This document shows positions 18,824 to 28,056 of a stretch of 64,000 bases of DNA, piece after piece; the stretch's first letter is position 1; every line of letters starts with the position of its first letter. The position numbers were made by a program, and so were the translations under genes. The stretch covers positions 3,376,535 through 3,440,534 of the forward strand of contig NZ_LR027842.1 of the NCBI RefSeq assembly GCF_900607225.1. Direction: 5' to 3'. Origin of the DNA: [Pseudopropionibacterium] massiliense (lineage in GTDB: Bacteria > Actinomycetota > Actinomycetes > Propionibacteriales > Propionibacteriaceae). The notes under the pieces are model-generated. The model ran no database searches. It saw only the letters and a list, made by a program, of their open reading frames with translations, and was not told the origin of the DNA.

Positions 18824-19728
18824 GAATGGCTCCTCGATGTGATGTGAAGGAAGGCTGATTCCAGGGACGCAGCCCGGGCATTGAGCCCATCCAGGTGAAT
18901 GTTGCGGCTATCGGCCAGAGCCAACAGCTCACGCAGCGTGGCGTGGAGGTCCGTGCTCAGCACGTGGGTGATCCCCCGATCATGGCTGACCGGGCACACC
19001 ACGTGCGACAGTCTTTCGAACTCGACATCGCTGACCTCGACGTCCGTGAAGGTGATCTCACAGGGATGCCGAGCCACGATTTCAGCGACCGAGCCCTCGG
19101 TCAAGATGCGTCCCTTGTCCATGATGAGGACGCGGTCCGCGAGTTCCTCGGCCTCCTCCATGTAATGGGTGGTGAGCAACACGGTCGATCCCTCATCGAG
19201 CATGCGCCTGACCAATTCCCACGTGTGCTGGCGGACCGCAGGATCGAGTCCGGTGGTGGGCTCATCCATGAACAACAATTCGGGACGCCCAAGGGTGGCC
19301 ATCGCCAGGTCCAGGCGGCGACGTTCCCCACCAGACAGGCTCCCCACCCGGATGTTGGCACGATCCTCAAGGCCACACATGGCCAGGGACTCCGCCACGG
19401 GACGGGGAGCTGTCAGGGTTCCGGCCCACATGACCAAGGTCTCCCGCACGGTGAGGTCCTTGGCGAACCCCGCCTCCTGGAGCATGATGCCCGAGCGTTG
19501 GCGAATGGCGGCTCGATCCGCTATTGGATCGAGCCCAAAGACCTGGACACGACCATCGTTGGAACGCGTACTCCCCTGGAGCACTTCCAGCAACGAGGTC
19601 TTGCCGGCACCGTTCGACCCCAGCAACGCGACCAGCTCACCCTGTGCGACATGAAACGACACCCCGTCCACGGCCGTGAACTTGCCGTAGGTGCGAGTCA
19701 CGTTGTCAGCGACGATGACCTTCTTCAT
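18820..19728 (-). CDS. ABC exporter ATP-binding protein (DrrA/CcmA-like)
   Basis: A 302-residue ATPase. Walker A is GSNGAGKTS, signature LSGGERRRLDLA, Walker B LLFMDEPTTGLDP, switch His in LLTTHYMEEA. The C-terminal ~80 residues form an accessory domain common in ABC-2 exporter ATPases. I start it at ATG 19728 (MKKVIVADN) because GGGAGC lies just upstream and overlaps an alternative ATG at 19740. Paired with the downstream permease. The 19741-20072 stretch upstream has no gene I can support. Confidence 0.85.
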   Translation of the reverse strand: MKKVIVADNVTRTYGKFTAVDGVSFHVAQGELVALLGSNGAGKTSLLEVLQGSTRSNDGRVQVFGLDPIADRAAIRQRSGIMLQEAGFAKDLTVRETLVMWAGTLTAPRPVAESLAMCGLEDRANIRVGSLSGGERRRLDLAMATLGRPELLFMDEPTTGLDPAVRQHTWELVRRMLDEGSTVLLTTHYMEEAEELADRVLIMDKGRILTEGSVAEIVARHPCEITFTDVEVSDVEFERLSHVVCPVSHDRGITHVLSTDLHATLRELLALADSRNIHLDGLNARAASLESAFLHITSRSHS

Positions 19729-20053
19729 GCTTGCTCCCAATCCAGTAAACAGTTCTAGCCACTATGGCACGTCATGCAGGAATTCTCTTATACACATTTC
19801 CCATCGCAATGACACGCTCAACGAGACAACGGATGCGGTTTATGATGGTCGTGTTGTTTCTTCTATCGGCGTCGGTGAATTCATCGCGGGCGGGTTTCCT
19901 CACGAGGGTGATAATTCCCAAAAGGTTGTGAGGAATCCGGATTCCGTGATGGCCTTCGCATCATGAACACTACCCGGCAGAGGCGGGGAGACCCAGGCGA
20001 GGTGCCCGGCCAGCCAGAACGGCGTGGTCGGCGACTGATCATTGCACCCGGTG

Positions 20054-20067
20054 GTTTCACGTGAAAC
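20054..20067. promoter_or_regulatory. parS site (isolated)
   Basis: A perfect 14-bp parS (GTTTCACGTGAAAC), the ParB-binding site, located 6 bases beyond the DUF721 stop. It is about 8.9 kb from the parS cluster on the other side of oriC. Confidence 0.9.
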
Positions 20068-20072
20068 GACCC

Positions 20073-20624
20073 TCACCCGTAGGTGTCCCGGGGGCCGCGT
20101 CCCCGGATCGAGCGGCGACCGTGCCTCCAGCTCGGCGTGTGGGGGCCCAGCACCTCGATGCGCAGGACCGAACGTTCCCCGAGGGCCTGGTTCAGTTTGG
20201 CGATCAGGGGTCCGGCGCTGTACCTCATGGCCGAGGCCCAAGCGGTGGAGTCGCACTGGACGGTGAGCACACCGTCGTTGAACTCGACGGGGGAGGAGTG
20301 TTCGGCGTTCACGGCGCCGACGAGCCCGGGCCAGTCGCGCAGCACGGTGGCGAGGGAGATCTGGCGCTGCCAGCCCCGGCGTTTCGCGACGGATTCCAGA
20401 ACGCTGCCGATCAGCTGCGGGTCGCGGTCGTCGGGGTGGGCCCCGGACCGCTGTTCTCCGGCCCAGCGACGGCGTTTTGGAGCCTTCGGGGGTGGCGGTG
20501 GGACCTCGGGCAGCAGCGAGGAGGTGCGGGCCGTCTGGTGGGCGATCTCGGTCGCCAGCTCCAGCCCACTCGGGTCGTGGGCTTCCTCGTCGGGAAGGTC
20601 GTCGTCGAAAGGTGGTTCAGTCAT
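20073..20624 (-). CDS. DUF721 (DciA-like) protein
   Basis: A 183-residue protein. The first ~60 residues are acidic/Pro-rich; the conserved domain starts at DRDPQLIGSVLESVAKRRGW and continues through VLRDWPGLVGAVNAEHS and VLTVQCDSTAWASAMRY. In actinobacteria this gene lies between recF and gyrB. Related proteins (DciA) recruit or load the replicative helicase DnaB, so a replication role is likely. Its start overlaps the recF stop by 8 bases. Confidence 0.85.
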   Translation of the reverse strand: MTEPPFDDDLPDEEAHDPSGLELATEIAHQTARTSSLLPEVPPPPPKAPKRRRWAGEQRSGAHPDDRDPQLIGSVLESVAKRRGWQRQISLATVLRDWPGLVGAVNAEHSSPVEFNDGVLTVQCDSTAWASAMRYSAGPLIAKLNQALGERSVLRIEVLGPHTPSWRHGRRSIRGRGPRDTYG

Positions 20625-21783
20625 CCGTCACCCCCGGTTCCTCCACGGGATCGACCGCTCCGTCCTGCACCCGGAACCGCCGCGCGGACGGGAAGTCGGG
20701 GACGTCCGCCCCGACGGCGGCGGTGATGAGCACCTGTTCGGCGTCGGCGACCGCTCCCGCGAGGCGTTCGCGACGAGTCGCGTCCAGCTCCGAGAACACG
20801 TCGTCGAGCACCAGGACGGGCTCGATGCCGTCGGCACGCACCAGGGCGAATCCCCCCAGCTTCAGCGCCAGCGCCAGCGACCACGACTCGCCGTGGGAGG
20901 CGTATCCCTTCGCCGGCAGGTCGCCGATGGACAGGGTGATGTCGTCGCGCTGCGGGCCGACGAGGGTCACCCCGCGCGCGACCTCCTCGCGGCGGCGCTC
21001 CGCCATGGCGTCGAGCAGCCGCGCCTCGAGGGTTTCGCGGACCGCATCGCCGGGAATGCCGGCCAGGTCCAGGGAGGTCTTGTACTGCGCCGAGATCCGG
21101 TTGTTCACGGGCGCGATGGTCTCGTAGGCCCCGGCGGCGTGCGGGAGGACGTCGGCCAGGGTGTCGAGGCGCGCGTGCAGCAGCTCGGCGCCGATCCGCG
21201 CGAGGGAGTCGTTCCAGGCCTGCAGGGTCGCGTCCTCCTCGGGTGCGGCCTGCCGCAGCGACCTCCCGGACATCGCCTTCAGCAGAGAGTTGCGCTGCCG
21301 GAGGATCTTGTCCAGATCCGCCCGCACCCCGGCCATGCGCGGCCAGCGGGTGGTGACGAGGGTGTCCAGCCAGGCCCGCCGGTCCGACGGGTCGCCGCGC
21401 ACGATGGCCAGGTCGACGGGTGAGAAGACGACGGTGCGCAGCGCGCCGACGAGGTCGCGGGGTCGCGGCAGGGGAGCACGGTTCAGGCGGGCGACGTTGC
21501 TGCGGCCGTTGGCCACCTCGATCTCCAGGGTGATGAGGCGTTCGTCGTCGCGGGCGGCCTGCACCCGGCCCCGCAGGATCGCGGAGTCGGCGCCGGCGCG
21601 GATCAGGGGAGCCGTCGACGAGACCCGGTGGGAGGACATCGTCGAGAGGTATTCGACGGCCTCGACCAGGTTCGTCTTGCCCTGCCCGTTCGACCCGACG
21701 AAGACGTTGACGCCCGCGACGAGGTCCAGCTCGGCGGCGGCGTAGTTGCGGAAGTCGGTGACCGACAGGTGAGTGACGAACAT
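20617..21783 (-). CDS. recF: DNA replication and repair protein RecF
   Basis: A 388-residue SMC-like ATPase in gap repair and RecA loading. N-terminal MFVTHLSVTDFRNYAAAEL, Walker A GSNGQGKTNLVEAV (~residues 32-45), signature-like SHGESWSLALALKLGGF and Walker B VLVLDDVFSELD near the C-terminus. Located in the canonical dnaN-recF-DUF721 order, though separated from dnaN by a small membrane-protein gene. Confidence 0.95.
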   Translation of the reverse strand: MFVTHLSVTDFRNYAAAELDLVAGVNVFVGSNGQGKTNLVEAVEYLSTMSSHRVSSTAPLIRAGADSAILRGRVQAARDDERLITLEIEVANGRSNVARLNRAPLPRPRDLVGALRTVVFSPVDLAIVRGDPSDRRAWLDTLVTTRWPRMAGVRADLDKILRQRNSLLKAMSGRSLRQAAPEEDATLQAWNDSLARIGAELLHARLDTLADVLPHAAGAYETIAPVNNRISAQYKTSLDLAGIPGDAVRETLEARLLDAMAERRREEVARGVTLVGPQRDDITLSIGDLPAKGYASHGESWSLALALKLGGFALVRADGIEPVLVLDDVFSELDATRRERLAGAVADAEQVLITAAVGADVPDFPSARRFRVQDGAVDPVEEPGVTDD

Positions 21784-21858
21784 CGGGTCCGATCCTATTC
21801 CCCGGAAATGGGGACGGGAGGGAACCGGTGGTTCCCTCCCGTCAGGTCTGTCAATGGC

Positions 21859-22068
21859 TCACTGGGTCTGCTGTGGCTGCTGTTCCTGCTGCTTGCCGTT
21901 CTGCATGAAACCGACTACCAGGAGAGCAAGCCCGACAACGCCCAGGACGATGCCGAACCAGGGTTGCGCTCCCTCGACCGCGGACAGCAGCCTGAACTGC
22001 ATGCCGAAGGCGGGGAGTATCAGCGACCCGAAGCCGAGGATGGCCAGAAGGCCTCCAATGGAGGTCAT
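21859..22068 (-). CDS. Small membrane protein between dnaN and recF
   Basis: A 69-residue protein starting MTSIGGLLAILGFGSLILP with two TM helices (about residues 5-20 and 37-55) and a Gln-rich C-terminus (QNGKQQEQQPQQTQ). A GAAAGGAAAG RBS precedes the ATG at 22068. It lies where actinobacteria sometimes carry gnd or small genes between dnaN and recF. Function unknown. Confidence 0.65.
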   Translation of the reverse strand: MTSIGGLLAILGFGSLILPAFGMQFRLLSAVEGAQPWFGIVLGVVGLALLVVGFMQNGKQQEQQPQQTQ

Positions 22069-22169
22069 AGGTCTTTCCTTTCGTGTGACTACCCTCAACT
22101 TAATACATATGTGTATCGAACGCCACCGGGGCCCTGTCGGCCGTGTGTTCATCGGCCGGATCGGGTCGT

Positions 22170-23330
22170 TCAGCCGGGCAGACGCATGAGCATGATGACG
22201 TGGCGGTAATCGAACAGCTGGTCGCCGTCGATCGTCGCCAGGCCCGTGATGAGGCAGGGTTTGCCGGGCGCCGTGAAGGAGAAGTGCGCGTAGGGGGCGT
22301 CGAGGGCGCCGAGGGCATCGAGCAGGTAGTGCGGGTTGAAACCCGCTGCCTCGACGGATTTCTCCTCGCCGACCACGTCGACCTGCGCCTCGATGGCCTC
22401 GGAGGCGTGGGCCTGGTCTCCGGTGGCGGCCTCGAGGGCGATGTGGTCGTCGTCGATGAGCATGCGCAGCGGGGTGTTGCGTTCCGCGACGAGCGAGACG
22501 CGTTTCACGGCGGCGAGCAGGTCGGCGGTGGGGACGCGCACCGTGACGGTGCCGACGACGTCCATGAGGTGCCGCACCTTCGGGAAGGCCTGGTTGAGCA
22601 GGCGGGTGGTGGCCTCGCGACGACCCTTCGCGCCCTCGCCGATGAACCCGACCAGGCCCTCGCCCTCGGACTCGGTGGTGGACAGTGACACGGTGACGGT
22701 CTTGCCGGAGGTCAAGGACTTCGCCGTGTCCGCCAGCACCCGGCCCGGCACCAGCACCGCGCCCTCGATGTCGGGTGAGGACGGCTGCCAGGTGAGTTCC
22801 TTGAGCGCCATCCGGTAGCGGTCGGTGGCGAGCAGCGACAGCTGGTCGCCGTTGATCTCCACCCGTACGCCCGTGAAGACGTTGAGCAGTTCGTCGCGGC
22901 CCGCGGCGATCACGACCTGGCTGACGGACTTCTCGAAGACGGATGCGTCGACGAGGCCGGTCTGGGTGGGCATCTCGGGCAGGGTGGGATACTCGTCGAC
23001 GGGCAGGGTCTGGAGGCTGAAGCGCGCGGACCCGCACGTCAGCTCGACCTGGGTGTGGTCGGCGGTCATCTCGACGGGCTTGTTCGGCAGGGAACGTGCG
23101 ATCTCGTTGAGCAGCCGCCCCGAGACCAGCACCGTGCCCTCGTCGGTGACCTCGGCCGGCATCGTCACCTGTGCGGAGGTGGTGGAGTCGAAGCTGGAGA
23201 GCGTCACCTCGTCGCCGGAGGCGTTCATCAGCAAACCGGCGAGGATCGGGGCCGTGGGGCGATTCGGCAGGCTGCGGGCCACCCAGGCAACTGCGTCGGC
23301 CAGTGCGTCGCGCTCCACTCGAATCTTCAC
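22170..23330 (-). CDS. dnaN: DNA polymerase III beta subunit (sliding clamp)
   Basis: A 386-residue clamp protein that encircles DNA and tethers the replicase. N-terminal MKIRVERDALADAVAWVARS, the GRLLNEIARSLPNKPVEM region and the C-terminal HYLLDALGALDAPYAHFSFT/ITGLATIDGDQLFDYRHVIM fit the family, including the hydrophobic pocket that binds partner proteins. Adjacent to dnaA across the oriC region, as expected. Confidence 0.96.
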   Translation of the reverse strand: MKIRVERDALADAVAWVARSLPNRPTAPILAGLLMNASGDEVTLSSFDSTTSAQVTMPAEVTDEGTVLVSGRLLNEIARSLPNKPVEMTADHTQVELTCGSARFSLQTLPVDEYPTLPEMPTQTGLVDASVFEKSVSQVVIAAGRDELLNVFTGVRVEINGDQLSLLATDRYRMALKELTWQPSSPDIEGAVLVPGRVLADTAKSLTSGKTVTVSLSTTESEGEGLVGFIGEGAKGRREATTRLLNQAFPKVRHLMDVVGTVTVRVPTADLLAAVKRVSLVAERNTPLRMLIDDDHIALEAATGDQAHASEAIEAQVDVVGEEKSVEAAGFNPHYLLDALGALDAPYAHFSFTAPGKPCLITGLATIDGDQLFDYRHVIMLMRLPG

Positions 23331-23340
23331 ATCGTCCCCT

Positions 23341-23880
23341 TAGGTAGTCGTACCAGCAGCCACCACGGCGTGGTATTTCGTCAGCATACCGGTAGTCGGC
23401 CTGATCGGAACGGGTTTGACGCCCTCGGTTCCCGTGATTCCACGTCAGCCGTTTGGACGGGGTCTTCCACGTTTCCACCGCCCGTGACTTTGAAGAAATT
23501 TTCTGTAATTACATCTTCATACTCGTAGTAACGCCTGTGGAACCTGTGGAAAACGTGCAAAACTCCTTGTCAGGCTGGATTTGAGGGTGTGTACGAGCTG
23601 TGGATTAACCCAAAATTACACGGGGAGGATTTGTGGATTGCTCGACGTCGGTCCGGTGTCCACCACGATGTCCACCGCGGAATCCACAGATCTGTGGACA
23701 ACTTTCCACAGGCACGGTGCCCTTCCCGGAGCTCGTTGAGCCAGCACGTGAGCGGAGCGAACGGCTGAGCCGAAACCACCACCGACACCCGGTATCCAGA
23801 CCCCGCCCCCGGGTCCCCGGCCACCCGCGCCGTGGTTTCGACACCAACCGGGTGTGTTCGCGCTCTCAGCTCTGTTTCTC
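23341..23880. other. oriC: dnaN-dnaA intergenic region with DnaA boxes
   Basis: About 540 bases without a gene and with many DnaA-box-like 9-mers: TGTGGAAAA (23545-23553), TGTGGATTA (23599-23607), TGTGGATTG (23632-23640), TGTGGACAA (23693-23701), CTTTCCACA (23702-23710), and weaker TCCAC cores around 23657-23688. An AT-rich tract at about 23488-23522 could be the unwinding element. The end near 23736-23790 contains a hairpin repeat related to the elements at 29-32 kb. This is the usual actinobacterial oriC position. Confidence 0.85.
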
Positions 23881-25248
23881 TCAGCTCTGTTTGATGCGGT
23901 TGGTGAGCTCGGTCACCTGGTCGAAGAGTTGGCGGTCCTCGCCCATCTTCGTGTCAATCTTCTTCACCGAGTGCATCACGGTGGTGTGGTCGCGACCCCC
24001 GAAGCGGGATCCGATCTTCGGCAGCGACAGGTCGGTCAGTTCCCGGCACAGGTACATGGCGATCTGGCGGGCCCGGGCCAGGGCGGCGACGCGGCTGGCC
24101 CCCGCCAGATCGTCTGCCGAGATCCCGAAATAGGCGCACGTGGCTGCGATGATGGAATCGGCGTCGACGTGGGTGTCGTTGCCCTCCGGCATCAGGTCAC
24201 GCAACACCCGTTCGGTCAGTTCGAGGGTGATCTCCTGCTGGTTGAGACTCGCGAGGGCGGCGACGCGGGTCAGCGCACCCTCGAGTTCGCGGATGTTGGT
24301 GGTGATGTGCGAGGCGATGTGTTCGAGCACCTCCGTGCCGGCGGTCAGCCGCTGCGATGCCGCCTTCTTGCGGAGGATGGCGATACGGGTCTCCAGGTCG
24401 GGGGGCTGGATGTCGGTCATCAAACCCCACTCGAACCTGGATCTGAGCCGTGGTTCGAGCGCCTCCAACAGCTTCGGGGGCCGGTCGGAGGACATCACGA
24501 TCTGTTTCTGCGCGTTGTGGAGGGTGTTGAAGGTGTGGAAGAACTCCTCCTGGGTCTGGATCTTCGACTCCAGGAACTGGATGTCGTCGACCAGCAGCAC
24601 GTCCACGTCGCGGTAGGCGCGCCGGAACTCGGCTGTCCGGTTGTCGGAGATGGCGTTGATGAAATCGTTGGTGAGCTCCTCGGTGGACACGTACCGCACG
24701 CGCAGGTTCTCGTAGTAGCTGCGCACGTAGTGTCCGATGGCGTGGAGGAGGTGGGTTTTCCCCAGCCCGGAGGGGCCGTAGATCATCAGCGGGTTGTACG
24801 ACTTGCCGGGTTGTTCGGCGACGGCGGCCGCTGCTGCGTGCGCGAACCGGTTCGAGGAGCCCGCGACGAAGGATTCGAAGGTGTAGCGCGGGTTCAGTTT
24901 CAGGTCGGAGTTGGGGTTCGCGGAACGATGGTGCCGGACCTTCTCGTCGATGAGTGGTAGGGGCGGTGCGATGTCGAGGTCCGGGGTCTCGACCTGTAGC
25001 GATGGGTCGATCACGAAGGCCAGGTAGGTCCTGGTTCCCGTCACCGTGCTGAGTTTCGTCTCGATCTCGGTGCGCAGCTTGGTCTCGATGCGTTCGCGGG
25101 TGGTCTCGTCGGAGACCGCGAGCATCACGGTGTTGCTGTGCATGGCTATGGGTTTGGTGCGGCGCAGCCATGCCCTGGAGGAGATGGGGGCGTCGCCGAC
25201 GATCCGCGCCCACATGGCGTCCAGTTCGGGGACGGCGGGTACGGACAC
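23881..25248 (-). CDS. dnaA: Chromosomal replication initiator DnaA
   Basis: A 455-residue initiator that binds DnaA boxes and melts oriC. N-terminal domain, then a linker, then AAA+ domain with [20 protein letters not shown], Walker [17 protein letters not shown] and Walker [13 protein letters not shown]. The C-terminal DNA-binding domain holds the signature [18 protein letters not shown] at 25248 is preferred because GGAAGGAG lies upstream; a longer reading to 25377 crosses DnaA boxes of the promoter region. Confidence 0.96.
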   Translation of the reverse strand: MSVPAVPELDAMWARIVGDAPISSRAWLRRTKPIAMHSNTVMLAVSDETTRERIETKLRTEIETKLSTVTGTRTYLAFVIDPSLQVETPDLDIAPPLPLIDEKVRHHRSANPNSDLKLNPRYTFESFVAGSSNRFAHAAAAAVAEQPGKSYNPLMIYGPSGLGKTHLLHAIGHYVRSYYENLRVRYVSTEELTNDFINAISDNRTAEFRRAYRDVDVLLVDDIQFLESKIQTQEEFFHTFNTLHNAQKQIVMSSDRPPKLLEALEPRLRSRFEWGLMTDIQPPDLETRIAILRKKAASQRLTAGTEVLEHIASHITTNIRELEGALTRVAALASLNQQEITLELTERVLRDLMPEGNDTHVDADSIIAATCAYFGISADDLAGASRVAALARARQIAMYLCRELTDLSLPKIGSRFGGRDHTTVMHSVKKIDTKMGEDRQLFDQVTELTNRIKQS

Positions 25249-25574
25249 GAGCGACTCCTTCCTGACAAGGCGTTCCACACAGGGTGGAGCGGTATTCCAC
25301 AGGGTTGTCCACAACAGGGTATAACTTCCCCCACCCTGGACGGCGGCCGCCGGGGACTGTGGATAAGCCAGCCGCATGGGACATGAAACTAGTGCCCCGG
25401 GAAGCCATCCGCAACATGGAAATACCCGTGTTCAAGGACTACAACCGTGTAATTCGCGGGGCCCGGATGTCGGGGTCGCAGTTTGTGGAAATCCGTCCCT
25501 GCGCGTATCGTTGGACAGCCGCTGCCCACGGGAGCGGACCTTCCCGAGTCGAAGATCACCTACGGAGTCATCGC
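25249..25574. promoter_or_regulatory. dnaA-rpmH divergent promoter region with DnaA boxes
   Basis: Contains a perfect box TGTGGATAA (25358-25366), TTGTCCACA (25305-25313) and TATTCCACA (25293-25301). It separates leftward dnaA from rightward rpmH. DnaA boxes here likely mediate autoregulation of dnaA and may add to origin function. Confidence 0.75.
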
Positions 25575-25712
25575 ATGAGCAAGCGCACCTTCCAGCCGAG
25601 CAACCGCCGTCGTAGCCGCACGCACGGTTTCCGCTCCCGCATGCGCACCCGCGCCGGGCGTGCCATCCTGAGTGCGCGTCGCCGCAAGGGCCGCGCGGAA
25701 CTGTCCGCCTGA
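25575..25712 (+). CDS. rpmH: 50S ribosomal protein L34
   Basis: A 45-residue basic protein with the full L34 pattern: [20 protein letters not shown], then [19 protein letters not shown]. First gene of the rpmH-rnpA-yidD-yidC cluster on the plus strand. ATG at 25575. Confidence 0.97.
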   Translation: MSKRTFQPSNRRRSRTHGFRSRMRTRAGRAILSARRRKGRAELSA

Positions 25713-25720
25713 TCCCGGTA

Positions 25721-26065
25721 GTGCTGCCCCGATCCCGTCGGTTGCGTCGCTCCGGCGACTTCACCGCCACGTTCCGACAGGGTGCGCGGGCCGGTACCCC
25801 GAGTGTCGTGGTCCACGTGGCCGTGAGCGACCGGAATCCACCCGAGGAGACTCGGGTGGGTTTTGTTGTGTCGAAGGCCATCGGTAACGCCGTGGCCCGT
25901 AACCGGGTGAAGCGTCGCCTGCGGCACCTCGTCGCCGGGCTTCCGACTCCATTCGTCGCAGACGTGGTGGTGCGTGCCCTGCCGCCGTCCTTCTCCGAGC
26001 CCGAGAAACTGGCGGATGATCTGGAATCGGCCTGGCGACGGGCCTTCGCGAGGGCGACGTGTTGA
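25721..26065 (+). CDS. rnpA: Ribonuclease P protein component
   Basis: A 114-residue basic protein that helps RNase P RNA process tRNA 5' ends. N-terminal SRRLRRSGDFTATFRQG and the RNR signature region VSKAIGNAVARNRVKRRLR are clear. GTG start at 25721, 8 bases after the rpmH stop, consistent with co-transcription. The stop overlaps the yidD start. Confidence 0.95.
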   Translation: MLPRSRRLRRSGDFTATFRQGARAGTPSVVVHVAVSDRNPPEETRVGFVVSKAIGNAVARNRVKRRLRHLVAGLPTPFVADVVVRALPPSFSEPEKLADDLESAWRRAFARATC

Positions 26066-26349
26066 AGTATCCGATGCTCTGGTTCATCAGGGCCTGGCGT
26101 AGATTCATCTCCCCGTCGTACGGGGAGGTCTGCAAGTTTCATCCCAGCTGCTCCGCCTACGGGGAGCGCGCGGTCGAGTTCCACGGTGGGATCAAGGGAG
26201 GTTTCCTGACCGTGTGGCGAATCGTGCGCTGTCACCCGTGGTCGGCGGGTGGGGTCGAGTATGTTCCCGGGACTCCCGAGGCCGCAGAGTGGGCCGAGGA
26301 AGTCCGACGAGACGAGGCCCGGTCGTTGTCCGGGCAGAAGGTGTCCTAG
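26059..26349 (+). CDS. yidD: Membrane protein insertion efficiency factor YidD
   Basis: A 96-residue protein with the YidD pattern: WFIRAWRRFISP, CKFHPSCSAYGERAVE and RIVRCHPWSAGGVEYVP. The conserved Cys residues are present. GTG at 26059 overlaps the rnpA stop; GAGGG precedes it. It acts with YidC in inserting inner-membrane proteins. Confidence 0.93.
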   Translation: MLKYPMLWFIRAWRRFISPSYGEVCKFHPSCSAYGERAVEFHGGIKGGFLTVWRIVRCHPWSAGGVEYVPGTPEAAEWAEEVRRDEARSLSGQKVS

Positions 26350-27447
26350 ATGATCGACCTGTTGGTGCCGCTGTCCATCTGGGACGGCCTCTACGGATTG
26401 CTCTCCGCGATGATGCAGCCCCTGTACTGGGTAATTTCGGGGTTGATGGTGCTGTTCCACGGTTTCTGGTCCCCGCTGTTCGGGGCCGATTCCGGTGTGT
26501 CGTGGACCTTGGCGATCGTCACCCTCACCCTGGTGGTGCGGACCCTGATGATCCCGTTGTTCGTCAAGCAGGTCAACTCGTCCCGGGCCCTGCAGATGCT
26601 GCAACCCAGGATCCAGGAGTTGCAGAAGAAACACGGGTCGGACCGGGAACGGGTCGCCCGCGAGATGCAGAAGCTCTACGCGGAGGAGGGGGTCAACCCG
26701 ATGGCCTCCTGTTTCCCCATGTTGTTGCAGATGCCCGTCTTCTGGGCCCTGTTCCGGGTGCTCCAGGGCGTGGCCGACAACCAGATCCGGGGGTACTGGT
26801 TCCAGACCAACCCGGACCTCGTCGCCTCGCTCCAGGGCGCCGACCTGTTCGGGGCGAAACTGGCGGGCCGCATCTTCCCCCTCGAGCCGTTCGGCGCCAC
26901 CCAGGTCCTGGGCATCGTTCTGATACTGGTCCTGGTGCTGACCCTGTTCCTGACCCAGCTCCAGTTGATGCGCAAGAACATGCCGCCGGAGGCCCTGAGC
27001 GGTCCCATGGCGCAGAGCCAGAAGGTGATGCTCTACATCTTCCCGGTCATGTACGCGGCCTCCTCGGCGGTGCTCCCGCTCGGTGTGCTGCTCTACTGGA
27101 GCGCCAGCAACGTCTGGACGATGGGTCAGCAGGGGCTGCTTATCCGCAACAACCCGGCCCCCAACACCCCGGCCTACATCGACTGGGAGGAGCGGATGCG
27201 CGCCCGGGGCAAGGACCCGAAGGCCATCATGGAGGCCCGCAACGCGAAACGACGCAAGAACAAGCGCCCCGTTGAAGCCGCCGTGCAGCAGCAGCCCGTC
27301 GACGAGAACGGGAGGCGTCGTGTCGTGCGTCAGCAGGTGAATCGGACGACCTTGAAAACCGACAATTCGGGTGAATCCTCGGGTGCGCAGGGTGGAGTTC
27401 GTCGGCAACCCCGCAGCACCACGCGATCCGCCCGAAAGAAGAAATGA
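26350..27447 (+). CDS. yidC: Membrane protein insertase YidC
   Basis: A 365-residue Oxa1/YidC-family insertase. N-terminal TM, then WTLAIVTLTLVVRTLMIPLF with the conserved membrane Arg, then a cytoplasmic helical hairpin (LQPRIQELQKKHGSDRERVA). Further TMs include CFPMLLQMPVFWALFRVLQG. The C-terminal tail is long and basic (ARKKK end), typical of actinobacterial and Gram-positive YidC. Starts directly after yidD. Confidence 0.95.
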   Translation: MIDLLVPLSIWDGLYGLLSAMMQPLYWVISGLMVLFHGFWSPLFGADSGVSWTLAIVTLTLVVRTLMIPLFVKQVNSSRALQMLQPRIQELQKKHGSDRERVAREMQKLYAEEGVNPMASCFPMLLQMPVFWALFRVLQGVADNQIRGYWFQTNPDLVASLQGADLFGAKLAGRIFPLEPFGATQVLGIVLILVLVLTLFLTQLQLMRKNMPPEALSGPMAQSQKVMLYIFPVMYAASSAVLPLGVLLYWSASNVWTMGQQGLLIRNNPAPNTPAYIDWEERMRARGKDPKAIMEARNAKRRKNKRPVEAAVQQQPVDENGRRRVVRQQVNRTTLKTDNSGESSGAQGGVRRQPRSTTRSARKKK

Positions 27448-27473
27448 ATCGGACCCCATCCGATCGGAGTGAC

Positions 27474-27944
27474 ATGACTGAGAAAACCGACAACGAGACC
27501 CTGTTGGCCGAGGGTGACCTGGTTGCTGACTACCTCGAGGAACTGCTGGACATCGCGGACCTTGACGGCGACATCGAGAACTCCGTCAACAATGGCCGAG
27601 CCCATGTCGTCATCGACACCGAGGATGACCGTCTGGTTGGCAAGGATGGCGAAGTACTCGACGCCCTGCAGGAACTGTCCCGGCTGGTGGTGATGACCGA
27701 GACGGGGCACCGCTCCCGGCTCACCCTGGACATCGGCGGCTTCCGGGAGAAGCGTCGCCTCGAGCTGGTGGCCCTGGCCAAAGATGCCATCGCGGAGGTC
27801 GTCGAGAGCGGAGAACCCGTACGGATGGCGCCAATGAACGCCTATGAGCGCAAGGTTGTTCACGATGAGGTCGCGGCGGCCGGACTGACCAGCGAGTCGG
27901 AGGGCGAACCGCCATTTCGTCGTGTGGTGGTCTCCAAGCCCTGA
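27474..27944 (+). CDS. KH/R3H RNA-binding protein (Jag/KhpB-like)
   Basis: A 156-residue RNA-binding protein. The KH-like part includes HVVIDTEDDRLVGKDGEVLD; the R3H part includes PMNAYERKVVHDEVAA, ending PPFRRVVVSKP. The N-terminal Jag domain of Firmicutes proteins is missing, as is normal in actinobacteria. ATG 27474 has CGGAG upstream; an ATG at 27444 overlapping the yidC stop is possible. Its place between yidC and rsmG is canonical. Confidence 0.88.
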   Translation: MTEKTDNETLLAEGDLVADYLEELLDIADLDGDIENSVNNGRAHVVIDTEDDRLVGKDGEVLDALQELSRLVVMTETGHRSRLTLDIGGFREKRRLELVALAKDAIAEVVESGEPVRMAPMNAYERKVVHDEVAAAGLTSESEGEPPFRRVVVSKP

Positions 27945-28056
27945 GAGCCTCACCTCGTCACCCACGAGCCGGTCGAGCTCCAATGACATCAGGAATGCGC
28001 GAAATGCCCACTGTCCGTGAGACCCCGTGTCGAGCGCGGGTTCGAAGGGGTTGGAT

